Source: Nocardia wallacei
GTDB taxonomy: Bacteria > Actinomycetota > Actinomycetes > Mycobacteriales > Mycobacteriaceae
Assembly (NCBI RefSeq): GCF_014466955.1
Contig: NZ_AP023396.1
Coordinates: 6,014,001 to 6,078,000 of the forward strand
Direction: 5' to 3'
DNA: 64,000 nt
Part shown: positions 17,145 through 25,545 of the stretch, piece by piece
Position numbering within the stretch: the stretch's first letter is position 1
Layout of the letters: each line of letters starts with the position of its first letter
Translations under genes and position numbers: made by a program
The notes under the pieces: generated by a model
The model's input: the letters and a program-made list of their open reading frames with translations, nothing else
What the model was told of the DNA's origin: nothing
The model's database searches: none

Positions 17145-17996
17145 TTATTCGGGTGTGCCGCGCCCCTTCGACCGCTGACGACTCAACCTCCACCGCCTCA
17201 TACCGACACTCTTCTCGGTTCGCCCGAGCAACTGGGCAAGCTCCTTTATTGTGCGGTTCGACAAGATCTCCGCATCCTCATCGCGCGTCCATGCCCTCCG
17301 GGCACAGCCGTACCGCAAGTTGGGAGCCACCCACCGACCTATCTCATGTGCCGCCCCGGCTTTGCGGCGGATCGACAAACATCGCCGTGGATAACACCAA
17401 CGTGCCAATTCCACCGCTGGACCGTTGGCAACCATCACGTTGAAGACGCCATCGCGTCGATTGCGGCGTGCTGTGCGCGTGACTCCACAAACCGCTGCGA
17501 TCTCTGCGCAAAAGTACTGCGCAATGAAGGAACTTGCCGTGACCAGGCTGATGAACGGATATCCGCGAGCGGTGAACCCGACCGCGCCGTCGCCGTCGAT
17601 AATTCCACGAAGATAATCCGGACTGGAGAAATCCTGAACCGGCGGCCTGATCCGGTCGTGCTTTCTACCCACCAGCACGCCGAACTCTTCGAACTCCGCA
17701 CGAGCTGCGCGAGAGTAGATATGCATGAAGCTCGTGATATAGACATCCGAGTAGTTGGTTCGTCGAGTCCGCGTTCCGATATGCGTATGCACCGGAATAT
17801 GACGTTGCAGCCGCGGCAGTATATCGGCGTCGCGCTCGGAAACTTCGATGGTCAATCGACCCTTTCCTGAGGTGCTACCAGAATGCGTGGCATCAGTTTG
17901 GAAGAGTCCGACCATATAGGAAACGGCTGGCGAGTTCAATTCGAACATATTTGCATGATATGCCTGCTGTCTCCATCGGGGAGAATTACAGAGCAT
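17145..17996 (-). CDS. LAGLIDADG homing endonuclease with C-terminal Myb-like domain
   Basis: 283 residues with two LAGLIDADG helices. The first is degenerate (YMVGLFQTDATHSG, catalytic Asp35 kept), followed by the strand GKGRLTIEVSERDADILPRL. The second is DYLRGIIDGDGAVGF (Asp136), followed by FISLVTASS. Both acidic residues expected for double-strand cleavage are therefore present. Residues about 236-273 (WTRDEDAEILSNRTIKELAQ, then LGRTEKSVGMRRW) form a Myb/SANT-like DNA-binding unit. Two 60-base samples I counted are 57 and 60 percent GC, below the surrounding DNA, which suggests recent transfer. It is free-standing, not inside an intron or intein. No start has a good ribosome site: the longest frame is given and 17948 is the main alternative. 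Confidence 0.82.
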   Translation of the reverse strand: MLCNSPRWRQQAYHANMFELNSPAVSYMVGLFQTDATHSGSTSGKGRLTIEVSERDADILPRLQRHIPVHTHIGTRTRRTNYSDVYITSFMHIYSRAARAEFEEFGVLVGRKHDRIRPPVQDFSSPDYLRGIIDGDGAVGFTARGYPFISLVTASSFIAQYFCAEIAAVCGVTRTARRNRRDGVFNVMVANGPAVELARWCYPRRCLSIRRKAGAAHEIGRWVAPNLRYGCARRAWTRDEDAEILSNRTIKELAQLLGRTEKSVGMRRWRLSRQRSKGRGTPE

Positions 17997-18001
17997 TCAT
18001 C

Positions 18002-18028
18002 GTACAGATCATCGGTTGATATCTGTAC
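18002..18028. repeat. 8-bp inverted repeat before the homing endonuclease gene
   Basis: GTACAGAT (18002-18009) and ATCTGTAC (18021-18028) are perfect inverted copies separated by 11 bases. They sit between the stop of the membrane-protein gene (18043) and the start of the endonuclease gene. It could be an operator, a hairpin protecting or ending the upstream transcript, or a trace of the insertion boundary. There is no U-tract to make a clear terminator. Confidence 0.5.
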
Positions 18029-18042
18029 ATCGGGCTGAGGGT

Positions 18043-18525
18043 TCAGTTCTTTCGTAGGGTGCCGACGATTCCCGCGCCGAGGAGGAAGAAGCCGGAGATG
18101 AGGGCGAAGCCGTAGGTTACCCAGGCGTGGAGGGCCACCTGCATCGATGGGTCGAGGAAGGGCAAATCGGTTATCAGGGCGAAGGTTTCGTCGGGGAAGA
18201 GTAGGTGCAGGATGCCGGGGAGGATGCCCCAGACCAGTGCCGCCACGGTGGTGCCCAGCGGCGCGAACGCGGCCGTTACGACGACGAGCAGGAGCAGCAG
18301 GGAGCCGCCGATGATCTCGAGCGACGCGGTCCAGCGGTCGGTGACCGCGCCGACGATCACCCAGTAGCGAATGTCCGCGCCGCCCTTGGCCGCCAGGGCG
18401 ATGCCGATCGGCGTCACCACGAGGCCGAACAGCACGCCGCCCACGGTGCGGCCGCCGAGGCCGCGGTTCTGGAACTGTGCCCCGGGCGGCGCCCAGCCCG
18501 CAGGTGACTCGAACTTGTTCGGCAT
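18043..18525 (-). CDS. Four-helix membrane protein of unknown function
   Basis: 160 residues with four predicted membrane segments, roughly residues 27-46 (GGVLFGLVVTPIGIALAAKG), 68-90 (LEIIGGSLLLLLVVVTAAFA), 93-115 (TTVAALVWGILPGILHLLF) and 133-155 (AWVTYGFALISGFFLLGAGI), and a short N-terminal Pro/Gly-rich tail. I do not recognise the family; similar small proteins are common in Nocardia. The start at 18525 follows GGAGGGACGGGCG. It is divergent from the alpha/beta hydrolase with about 150 bases between. Confidence 0.75.
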   Translation of the reverse strand: MPNKFESPAGWAPPGAQFQNRGLGGRTVGGVLFGLVVTPIGIALAAKGGADIRYWVIVGAVTDRWTASLEIIGGSLLLLLVVVTAAFAPLGTTVAALVWGILPGILHLLFPDETFALITDLPFLDPSMQVALHAWVTYGFALISGFFLLGAGIVGTLRKN

Positions 18526-18674
18526 CGCCCGTCCCTCCTGCAGGTCCCGCACGCCCGCGAGATCTCGCCGCCTGTGCCGCACTCATTGTCATGCCTGGGT
18601 CGGAAAAAGTCCGCCCCTGGTCGGAAATGTTCGCGGCGTGGCCTTCTGGCGGTCGCCGCTGGTTAGCATCGGGT

Positions 18675-19601
18675 ATGCGCTCGACCGATGTCACCTCCGA
18701 ACCGCCCGCGCTGCCCGGTGTGCGCCGCTCCTACGTCACCGCGCGAGGCGTGCGGTTCCATGTGACCGAGGCGGGTCCGGCCGACGGGCGGCCCGTGGTG
18801 GTCCTGCACGGCTGGCCGCAGCATCACTACACCTATCGTCACCTGCTCGCCGATCCACCGGCGGGGATGCGGATCATCGCACCGGATCTGCCGGGGTACG
18901 GCTGGTCGGGGCCGCCGCCGCACCGCTGGGCCAAAGAGGATGTCGCCCGCGATGTGCTGGCGCTGCTCGACGCACTCGAGGTACCGCGCGCGCTGCTGGT
19001 CGGGCACGACTGGGGCGGTTATGTCGGTTTCCTGATGGTGCTGGCCGATCCGGGCCGATTCGACGGTTATCTACCCCTGAACATCGCCCACCCGTGGCAG
19101 ACCGCCCGCACGATGGCACCACACTTCTGGCGTTTCCTGCTCTACCAGCCGCTGGTGGCCGGTCCGGGTGTGCCGTTGCAACGGCACACCGGCTTCCTCG
19201 AGCGCGTCTTCCGGCTCGGCGTCACCCGAGCCGACGAGTTCACTCCCGAGGTGATCCGCACCTACACCGACCGCTTCCGCGATCCGGTCACCGCCCGCGC
19301 CGCCACCGACACCTACCGCACCTTCCTCCTGCGCGAGGTCCCGGCGAGCCGCCGCCCCGAACGCCGCCGCGCCACCGTCCCGATCCGCGCCCTGTTCGGC
19401 ACCGACGACGGCGCCATCCATCGCGACCTGGCCGCCGCCGAGACCGCGAACGCCGACGACTACACCGTCGAATACGTCCCCGGCTGCGGCCATTTCATCC
19501 CCGAGGAGCGCCCCGACCTGGTCCGTTCCCGCCTCCTCGACCTCGCCGCCGCAACCACCGCCGACCGCTTCGAAAACGAATCCGGTTCGAGCAACGCCTG
19601 A
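18675..19601 (+). CDS. Alpha/beta hydrolase, epoxide hydrolase-like
   Basis: 308 residues. The oxyanion-hole motif HGWPQ (HGWP is the hallmark of the epoxide-hydrolase group), nucleophile elbow GHDWGG with Asp as nucleophile, acid in the FGTDDGAI turn and His in GCGHFIPEE are all present in order. An Asp nucleophile means an epoxide-hydrolase or haloalkane-dehalogenase-type mechanism rather than a serine esterase; the substrate is unknown. ATG 18675 is chosen since the conserved fold begins about 30 residues later. Confidence 0.88.
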   Translation: MRSTDVTSEPPALPGVRRSYVTARGVRFHVTEAGPADGRPVVVLHGWPQHHYTYRHLLADPPAGMRIIAPDLPGYGWSGPPPHRWAKEDVARDVLALLDALEVPRALLVGHDWGGYVGFLMVLADPGRFDGYLPLNIAHPWQTARTMAPHFWRFLLYQPLVAGPGVPLQRHTGFLERVFRLGVTRADEFTPEVIRTYTDRFRDPVTARAATDTYRTFLLREVPASRRPERRRATVPIRALFGTDDGAIHRDLAAAETANADDYTVEYVPGCGHFIPEERPDLVRSRLLDLAAATTADRFENESGSSNA

Positions 19602-19774
19602 TTCGCTGCTGTCACCATTCCGATAGACCGAGCACGCTCAGTTCGTCGTGACGCGGGGGCAGTGGCTGCAGGCCGCGTATTCACGCACCCGGCTGGTCCG
19701 GGAGGGGGTGCGGGAACGTGGGAGGGGTGCGGGAAGCGGCAGGGCGTCGCTCGGTGTCGGGGTGGTGAGGCACG

Positions 19775-21859
19775 ATGGAGCGCGTGACTACTACCGAGCT
19801 GCGGGATTCCGCCGAGGCACTGCTGCGGGAGCTGGCTGGGCCGCGGGCGCGGCTGCGGGAGGACCAGTGGACGGCGATCGAGGCGCTGGTGGTGCAGCGG
19901 CGGCGGGCGCTGGTGGTGCAGCGCACCGGGTGGGGTAAGTCGGCGGTGTATTTCATCGCCGCCAAGCTGCTGCGGCGTGACGGACGAGGGCCGACGGTGA
20001 TCGTGTCGCCGCTGTTGGCGCTGATGCGCAACCAGGTCGCGGCCGCGCAGCGCGCCGGCGTGGTCGCGGCCACCATCAACTCCGGCAATGTCACCGAGTG
20101 GGACGATATCCGCGCGCAAGTGGCGGCGGGCGAGGTGGACGTGCTGCTGGTCAGCCCGGAGCGGTTGAACAACCCGGATTTCCGTGATTCGGTACTGCCG
20201 AAGCTCGCCGCCGACGCGGGCCTGGTGGTGATCGACGAGGCACACTGCGTCTCCGACTGGGGGCACGACTTCCGTCCGGACTACCGCCGCATCCGCACCC
20301 TGCTCGCGGACCTGGGCAGCGAGGTCCCGGTGCTGGCCACCACCGCCACCGCCAACGACCGGGTCGTCACCGATGTATCCAGCCAGATCGGCACCGATAC
20401 CCTGGTGCTGCGCGGTTCGCTGGACCGCGAGTCGCTGCACCTGTCGGTGGTCCGCATCGACGACGCCGTGCAGCGCACCGCCTGGCTGAGCAAGCAGCTG
20501 CACGAGCTGCCCGGTTCCGGAATCATCTACACGCTGACCGTGTCCGCCGCGCACGACCTGGCCGATCTGCTCGCCACGCGAGGCCACCGGGTCGCCGCCT
20601 ACACGGGGCAGACCGATACGGCCGAGCGGGAGTCGCTCGAGCAGGCCCTGCTGGACAACGAGGTCAAGGCCCTGGTCGCCACGTCGGCGCTCGGCATGGG
20701 CTTCGACAAACCCGACCTCGGATTCGTCGTGCACCTCGGCGCGCCGTCCTCCCCCATCGCCTATTACCAGCAGGTGGGCCGCGCGGGCCGCGGCACCGAA
20801 CGCGCCGAGGTGCTACTGCTGCCCGGCCCGGAGGACCGCCGCATCTGGAGTTACTTCGCGTCGGTGGCCTTCCCGCGCGACCATGTGGTGCGAGCCGTGC
20901 TCGCGGTGCTGGATCGCGAGCACGCCCAGTCGACGGCCGCGCTGGAACCGCTGGTCGAGCTGAACCGCTCGCGCCTGGAGATGGTGCTGAAGGTCCTGGA
21001 CGTGGACGGCGCGGTGCGGCGGGTGCGCGGTGGCTGGCTCGCCACCGGCGCCGAGTGGGTCTACGACACCGAACGCTACGAGCGCCTGTCGACCGCCCGC
21101 GAGACCGAGCAGCAGGCCATGATCGACTACCAGTCGACCACCGAGTGCCGGATGAATTTCCTGCGCCGCCAGCTCGACGATCCCGCGCTGGGTGCGGCGG
21201 GCTGCGGCCGCTGCGACAACTGCACCGGGTCCCGTCCCGACACCACCGTCGGCACCGACGAGCTGACCGCCACCCGCGCCCGCCTCGACCGCCCCGGCAT
21301 CGACCTGGCCCCGCGCAAACAGTGGCCGACGGGAATGGCGAAACTGGGAATCCCGTTGTCCGGCAAAATTTCCGAGGGCGCGCAGCCGGGGCGGGTGCTC
21401 GGCCGTCTCAGCGACCTGGCGTGGGGCAAACGCCTGCGCGCCCTGCTCGACGGTCCGGACGAACCGGTCCCCGACCACATCGTGCAGGCGTGCATCACCG
21501 TGTTGCGCGAATGGGATTGGGACCGGCGCCCGACCGCGGTCATGGCCCTGGAGTCGCCGACGCATCCCCGCCTGACCGCCGATCTGGCCGCCCGGCTCGC
21601 CCGCATCGGCCGCCTGCGCGATCTGGGCGCCCTGCGCACCCGGACCGACCGGCCGCCGGTGTCGGCCGTCAACTCCGCGCACCGCGTCGCCGCGCTGTTC
21701 GACTCCTGGGAGCCGCCCGACCTGTCCGCCGCCGACGGCCCGATCCTGCTGGTCGACGCCCTCACCGATACCGGCTGGACCTTCACGCTGGCCGCACGCA
21801 CGCTGCGGCTGGCCGGGGCCTCGGCGGTGTTGCCGTTCGCCTTGGCGACACCCACCTGA
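19775..21859 (+). CDS. recQ: RecQ-family ATP-dependent DNA helicase with PRTase-like tail
   Basis: 694 residues. The helicase core (1 to about 350) has TGWGKS (51-56), DEAH (154-157) and the C-terminal motif QQVGRAGRG. A zinc-binding set follows (Cys in TTECRMNF, then CGRCDNC). RecQ unwinds DNA 3' to 5' in recombination and repair. The last ~60 residues, GPILLVDALTDTGWTFTLAA and following, look like the PRPP loop of a phosphoribosyltransferase, a fusion found in actinobacterial RecQ proteins. The usual DD pair of that loop is DA here, so PRPP binding may be lost. The next gene is a DNA polymerase/primase domain 43 bases on. Confidence 0.9.
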   Translation: MERVTTTELRDSAEALLRELAGPRARLREDQWTAIEALVVQRRRALVVQRTGWGKSAVYFIAAKLLRRDGRGPTVIVSPLLALMRNQVAAAQRAGVVAATINSGNVTEWDDIRAQVAAGEVDVLLVSPERLNNPDFRDSVLPKLAADAGLVVIDEAHCVSDWGHDFRPDYRRIRTLLADLGSEVPVLATTATANDRVVTDVSSQIGTDTLVLRGSLDRESLHLSVVRIDDAVQRTAWLSKQLHELPGSGIIYTLTVSAAHDLADLLATRGHRVAAYTGQTDTAERESLEQALLDNEVKALVATSALGMGFDKPDLGFVVHLGAPSSPIAYYQQVGRAGRGTERAEVLLLPGPEDRRIWSYFASVAFPRDHVVRAVLAVLDREHAQSTAALEPLVELNRSRLEMVLKVLDVDGAVRRVRGGWLATGAEWVYDTERYERLSTARETEQQAMIDYQSTTECRMNFLRRQLDDPALGAAGCGRCDNCTGSRPDTTVGTDELTATRARLDRPGIDLAPRKQWPTGMAKLGIPLSGKISEGAQPGRVLGRLSDLAWGKRLRALLDGPDEPVPDHIVQACITVLREWDWDRRPTAVMALESPTHPRLTADLAARLARIGRLRDLGALRTRTDRPPVSAVNSAHRVAALFDSWEPPDLSAADGPILLVDALTDTGWTFTLAARTLRLAGASAVLPFALATPT

Positions 21860-21902
21860 TGCACCCTGCCCGCGGCGGTGATCACCGACTATCGTCGGAC
21901 CG

Positions 21903-22868
21903 ATGGTCGGCAAGTCTGGCTCGCCGGCGGTCGAGCTGACCGTCGGGGAGCGCACGGTGCGAGTGTCGAATCCGGATCGGGTGTACTTCCCCGAGTCCGG
22001 AGCGACCAAGCTCGATCTGGTGCAGTACTACCTGAGCGTCGGTGACGGGATCGTCAACGCGCTGCGGGACCGGCCGTGCATGTTGCACCGGTTCCCGAAG
22101 GGGCTGCCGGGTGGGAAGGTGCACCAGAAGCGGCTGCCCGCGGGTGCGCCGGATTGGATTCCGACCGTGCGGGTCCATTTCCCACGCTACGGCCGGACCG
22201 CCGACGAACTGTGCGTGAGCGAACTCGCCGATGTGATCTGGGCCGTGCAGATGTCGACCGTGGAGTTCCATCCGTGGAACTCGCGGCGCTTCGACACCGA
22301 GAAGCCCGACGAGTGGCGCATCGATCTGGACCCCATGCCGGACTGCCCGTTCTCGCGGGTGCAACGGGTGGCCGGTGTCGTGCGCGAGGTGCTCGGTGAA
22401 CTGGGCGCGGTCGGCTGGCCGAAGACATCCGGCGGCAAGGGTTTACACGTCTACGTGCGGATCGCGCCGGACCACGGCTTCCAGGACGTCCGCCGAGCCG
22501 CGCTCGCATTCGCCCGCGAGGTCGAGCGGCGCGCCCCCGAGGACGTGACCACCACCTGGTGGCGCCGCGACCGCGACCCGGAAATGCTGTTCGTCGACTA
22601 CAACCAGAACGCTCGCGACCACACCATCGCCGCCGCCTACTCGGTGCGGGGTGTTCCCGAGGCCACCGTCTCTACCCCCGTTCACTGGGACGAGATCCCC
22701 GATCTCGACCCGCGCGACTTCACCATTGCCACCGTCCCCGACCGTTACGCGAAACTCGGTGACCTGCACGCCGGCATCGACAACGCGGTCTTCGATATCG
22801 ACCAGCTCCTGGAATGGGCCGATCGGAACAAGGTCGAGGTCGACCTCGACGATCCGCCCGAGTCCTGA
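21903..22868 (+). CDS. Stand-alone LigD-type polymerase/primase domain
   Basis: 321 residues, the whole protein being the archaeo-eukaryotic primase-type PolDom that in LigD serves non-homologous end joining. Catalytic residues are visible: DLD (Asp141, Asp143), SGGKGLHVYV (176-185, with the histidine) and VDYNQN (231-236, third Asp). No ligase or phosphoesterase domain is attached, so it resembles the separate Prim-PolC/PolD group of mycobacteria, which works in gap filling and repair. No Ku gene is in the window. It sits 43 bases after recQ on the same strand, so one repair operon is likely. Confidence 0.92.
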   Translation: MVGKSGSPAVELTVGERTVRVSNPDRVYFPESGATKLDLVQYYLSVGDGIVNALRDRPCMLHRFPKGLPGGKVHQKRLPAGAPDWIPTVRVHFPRYGRTADELCVSELADVIWAVQMSTVEFHPWNSRRFDTEKPDEWRIDLDPMPDCPFSRVQRVAGVVREVLGELGAVGWPKTSGGKGLHVYVRIAPDHGFQDVRRAALAFAREVERRAPEDVTTTWWRRDRDPEMLFVDYNQNARDHTIAAAYSVRGVPEATVSTPVHWDEIPDLDPRDFTIATVPDRYAKLGDLHAGIDNAVFDIDQLLEWADRNKVEVDLDDPPES

Positions 22869-22971
22869 CCCGGGCCCGCCGATCACCTCCGCCCTCCGCC
22901 GGGTACGGTCGCGCTCGGGCGGGTGCGCCCGGTGCCATGGCGCGTCCATCGTGTGCGGAGGAGAGGTGCGC

Positions 22972-23907
22972 ATGTCCGAGGCTGGTGTTCCGATCGCTCT
23001 CGGTCCGGCGGCGAGCGGCCTGCTGGAGCAGGCGATCGGCGCGGGCGGAGCCGTGGTGGCGCCGCTGGCGCAGGCCAGAGCGCTGGTGTGGGACGGCGGT
23101 CCGGCGGGATTCCCGCGCGAGTTGCCCGCGGGGATCGAGTGGGTGCAGTTGTTCTCCGCCGGGGTCGAGGAGTGGTTCGACGCCGATGTGTTCCGGCGGC
23201 ACCCGGACGTGGTGTTCACCTCGGCGGCGGGGGCTTTCGCGCGGAGCGTGGCCGAGCACGCGTTGCTGCTGTTGCTGGCCGGGGTGCGTTACCTGCCCGA
23301 GCATCTGCGTGCCCGCGAGTGGCGGCAGACCGAATTCTTTCCGCATGTCGGGACGTTGCGCGGCGCCACGGTGGCGATCGTCGGCGCGGGCGGCATCGGG
23401 CGGGAACTCGTCACGCTGCTGCATCCGTTCGGTGCGCGAGTGATCGCCGTGAATCGTTCCGGCACCCCGGTTTCCATGCCCGGGGTGGTGGAGACGGTTG
23501 CGGCGCACCGCCTTCCGGAGGTGTGGCCGCGCGCCGACCATGTGGTCGTCGCCGCACCCGCCACCCCGCAGACCCGCCATCTCGTCGGCAAGGCCGAACT
23601 GGCCCGATTGCGGCCGACCTCGTGGGTGATCAACGTCGCCCGCGGCAGTCTGGTCGACACCGACGCTCTCGTGCAGGCGCTGCGGGACGGCACGATCGGC
23701 GGTGCGGGGCTCGACGTGACCGACCCGGAGCCGCTCCCGGACGGGCACCCGCTGTGGGAACTGCCGAACGCGATTGTCACGCCGCACGATTCGAACCCGC
23801 CCCACCTGCGCAATGCCGCGTTCGCCGAGCGCGTCCGCGACAACGTCGCCCGCTTCGTCACCGGCCACGACCTGATCGCTCGCATCGACGTGGTCGCCGG
23901 GTACTGA
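22972..23907 (+). CDS. D-2-hydroxyacid dehydrogenase, NAD-binding
   Basis: 311 residues. The NAD-binding loop GAGGIG lies at about 132-137. The catalytic triad is present: Arg in INVARGSLVDTD, Glu in DVTDPEPLPDGHPLWELPN and His in VTPHDSNPP. These enzymes interconvert 2-keto and D-2-hydroxy acids; this one belongs to the shorter group with a GxxD-type N-domain (EWVQLFSAGVEEW). ATG 22972 follows GGAGGAGAGG. The 103-base gap from the polymerase gene suggests a separate promoter. The substrate is unknown. Confidence 0.88.
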   Translation: MSEAGVPIALGPAASGLLEQAIGAGGAVVAPLAQARALVWDGGPAGFPRELPAGIEWVQLFSAGVEEWFDADVFRRHPDVVFTSAAGAFARSVAEHALLLLLAGVRYLPEHLRAREWRQTEFFPHVGTLRGATVAIVGAGGIGRELVTLLHPFGARVIAVNRSGTPVSMPGVVETVAAHRLPEVWPRADHVVVAAPATPQTRHLVGKAELARLRPTSWVINVARGSLVDTDALVQALRDGTIGGAGLDVTDPEPLPDGHPLWELPNAIVTPHDSNPPHLRNAAFAERVRDNVARFVTGHDLIARIDVVAGY

Positions 23908-23926
23908 GCCCGGGCACTCGTTCGCG

Positions 23927-24634
23927 TCACACCGCGCCGGAGGCGTGCAGCGCCTTGACCGTCGGAGATGCGGGAATCGCTCCCGGATCGGGGTGCGTGC
24001 CCAGGACTCGATCGGCGGTGCCGGAGGTGGTGACCGTGAACCAGTAGTGCTCGTTCTTGAAGTGGTGCAGCCGGTGATTGCGCCGCACCGCCTGGAACAG
24101 CCGGGTGCGGGGTTGGTAGTCGGTGTGGATCAGATAGTGCGTCCACTCGTAGTTCAGCCCGAGCAAACCGAGGACCATGAGGAAGGTCAGTCCGAGACCG
24201 AGGCGCGGAAAAGCAAGTGTCGCAATGAGAATCAGTACCGGAAGCAGCCACAGGAACGTCTGCCACGGGATGAAAACGAGCGGCACGTCACGCGGATCGG
24301 CATGATGCTCCCGATGTTTGCGGGCCAGCAGACTGTCGATCGTGAGCGGGCCCAACCGGCGCGGCCGCCAGTGCAGCACGCACACGTGGATCACCCACTC
24401 CGCGAAGGGGAACACGGCCGCCATCGCCACCGGCACCACGGCATCGGTGAGCTGCCAGTCGCCGACCACCACCCGCGCGGCCAGCGCCACGACCAGCATT
24501 CCGGCAATGATCCACGGCGACGGCCGACGCGCGAATACGCGAAACGCGCCCCCCAGCGTCACCTGGCGTCGCCCGCGACTCTGCTCGGCGGCCATCCGGC
24601 CGCGACGCGCGTGTATCCGATCGATGACTCTCAT
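23927..24634 (-). CDS. Fatty acid hydroxylase / sterol desaturase family membrane protein
   Basis: 235 residues with about four membrane segments and the histidine clusters of the non-haem di-iron hydroxylases: EWVIHVCVLHW, HREHH, HYLIH and HRLHH then HYWF. The eight-histidine pattern spread over the chain points to hydroxylation or desaturation of a lipid or carotenoid ring. Its start overlaps the stop of the GntR gene (ATGA), so the regulator and this enzyme form one translationally coupled operon from the promoter at 25363-25391. Confidence 0.87.
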   Translation of the reverse strand: MRVIDRIHARRGRMAAEQSRGRRQVTLGGAFRVFARRPSPWIIAGMLVVALAARVVVGDWQLTDAVVPVAMAAVFPFAEWVIHVCVLHWRPRRLGPLTIDSLLARKHREHHADPRDVPLVFIPWQTFLWLLPVLILIATLAFPRLGLGLTFLMVLGLLGLNYEWTHYLIHTDYQPRTRLFQAVRRNHRLHHFKNEHYWFTVTTSGTADRVLGTHPDPGAIPASPTVKALHASGAV

Positions 24635-25356
24635 TGCGGTTCCTCCTCGAGCCGACGCAGCATCGCGTCGAATTCCGTTGCGGCCAACGACAGCAGCGCG
24701 TGCGCGGCCGCTCGGGCCGCGGTGCGATCACCGGCCCCGATCGCCTCGGCCAGCACGCGATAGCGATCGATCCGGCCCACCTCGGCCGCCATCACCAGCG
24801 CCAGCGCCGACAGAGCGGGCTCATAGACCGCGCGCAGGTTGTTGAACAGCAGCCGGAACACGATCGAATCGGCACCGTCCACCACGTGGTCCCAGAATTC
24901 GAGAGCCACCACCTGTTGCCGGACCGGGTCCTGCTCGGCCGCGAGCTTTTCCAGCGACTCCCCCAGCACGGAGGCGAGAGTGGCACCGGCACGGTCGGCC
25001 GCCAGCGCGGCGACCTCGCACCCCATCGCCAGCCGCGCCTCCAGGATGCTGCGGATCACCGCCTGGTCGAGTTCCCCTTGCCGAAAGATGAGCCGCGGCA
25101 GCATGTCGACCCCCGCGAAACGCCGGAAGTCGCGGATCGTGGTCGCGCCGCCCTGACGCACCTCGACCAGACCGGTGTGCGCCAGCCGCTGCAGCGCCTC
25201 CCGCACGGTCGGCCGCGACACACCGAGCACCTCCGCCAGCTGCCGTTCGGCGGGCAGGGTGGCCCCCGGCGGCAGCTCACCGTCCAGTACCTCGTCGACG
25301 AGCTGGTCGAACACCGTGTCGGGAACTGTCCGCCGATCGATTCGCTGCAAGGCCAT
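24631..25356 (-). CDS. GntR-family (FadR subgroup) transcriptional regulator
   Basis: 241 residues. The N-terminal winged helix (about 8-75: ATLPAERQLAEVLGVSRPTV, REALQRLAHTGLVEVRQGG) is followed by a helical FCD effector domain (about 95-225). FCD proteins bind small carboxylates or fatty acids, often with a metal. It heads a two-gene operon with the hydroxylase and probably autoregulates through the TGGTCAGACCA palindrome upstream (25393-25403), which fits the TGGT-N3-ACCA operator type of this subgroup. Confidence 0.92.
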   Translation of the reverse strand: MALQRIDRRTVPDTVFDQLVDEVLDGELPPGATLPAERQLAEVLGVSRPTVREALQRLAHTGLVEVRQGGATTIRDFRRFAGVDMLPRLIFRQGELDQAVIRSILEARLAMGCEVAALAADRAGATLASVLGESLEKLAAEQDPVRQQVVALEFWDHVVDGADSIVFRLLFNNLRAVYEPALSALALVMAAEVGRIDRYRVLAEAIGAGDRTAARAAAHALLSLAATEFDAMLRRLEEEPQ

Positions 25357-25362
25357 GCGCCG

Positions 25363-25403
25363 ACAGTAGATGCGGATTGGTAAGAGGTCAAGTGGTCAGA
25401 CCA
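25363..25403 (-). promoter_or_regulatory. Promoter and FadR-type operator of the GntR operon
   Basis: On the minus strand TTGACC (25386-25391), a 17-base spacer and TACTGT (25363-25368) form a near-ideal housekeeping promoter, 7 bases before the ATG, so the transcript may be nearly leaderless. Just upstream is the perfect palindrome TGGTC-A-GACCA (25393-25403), the expected operator of FadR/VanR-type GntR proteins. Confidence 0.62.
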
Positions 25404-25545
25404 GTTGCCCCCAGCGCGCGTTCGTACCGCTCGATCAGAGCGCGAACGGCCGCCACGAGCCCCGGGGAGGCCACGACCTCGAAATCGGTGTCGACCATGC
25501 CGAGATACAGCGCGAACAGCTGCGGACCGTCCGAGTCCGGCGGTT
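25388..25545 (-). pseudogene. C-terminal fragment of a WYL-type regulator (remnant)
   Basis: From about 25545 to the stop at 25388 one frame reads PQLFALYLGMVDTDFEVVAS then LVAAVRALIERYERALG, which resembles the last helix-strand of WYL-domain (YafY-like) transcriptional regulators. The rest of such a protein, about 270 residues, is missing: upstream DNA codes for the ABC-2 permease in another frame, ending at 25545. The fragment ends across the GntR operator. The family match is from memory of the C-terminal pattern, so it is tentative. Confidence 0.35.

Noticed and set aside
17145..18043. Prophage or insertion sequence around the endonuclease
   Set aside because: No integrase, transposase, terminal repeats or phage structural genes; only the single endonuclease gene differs in composition.
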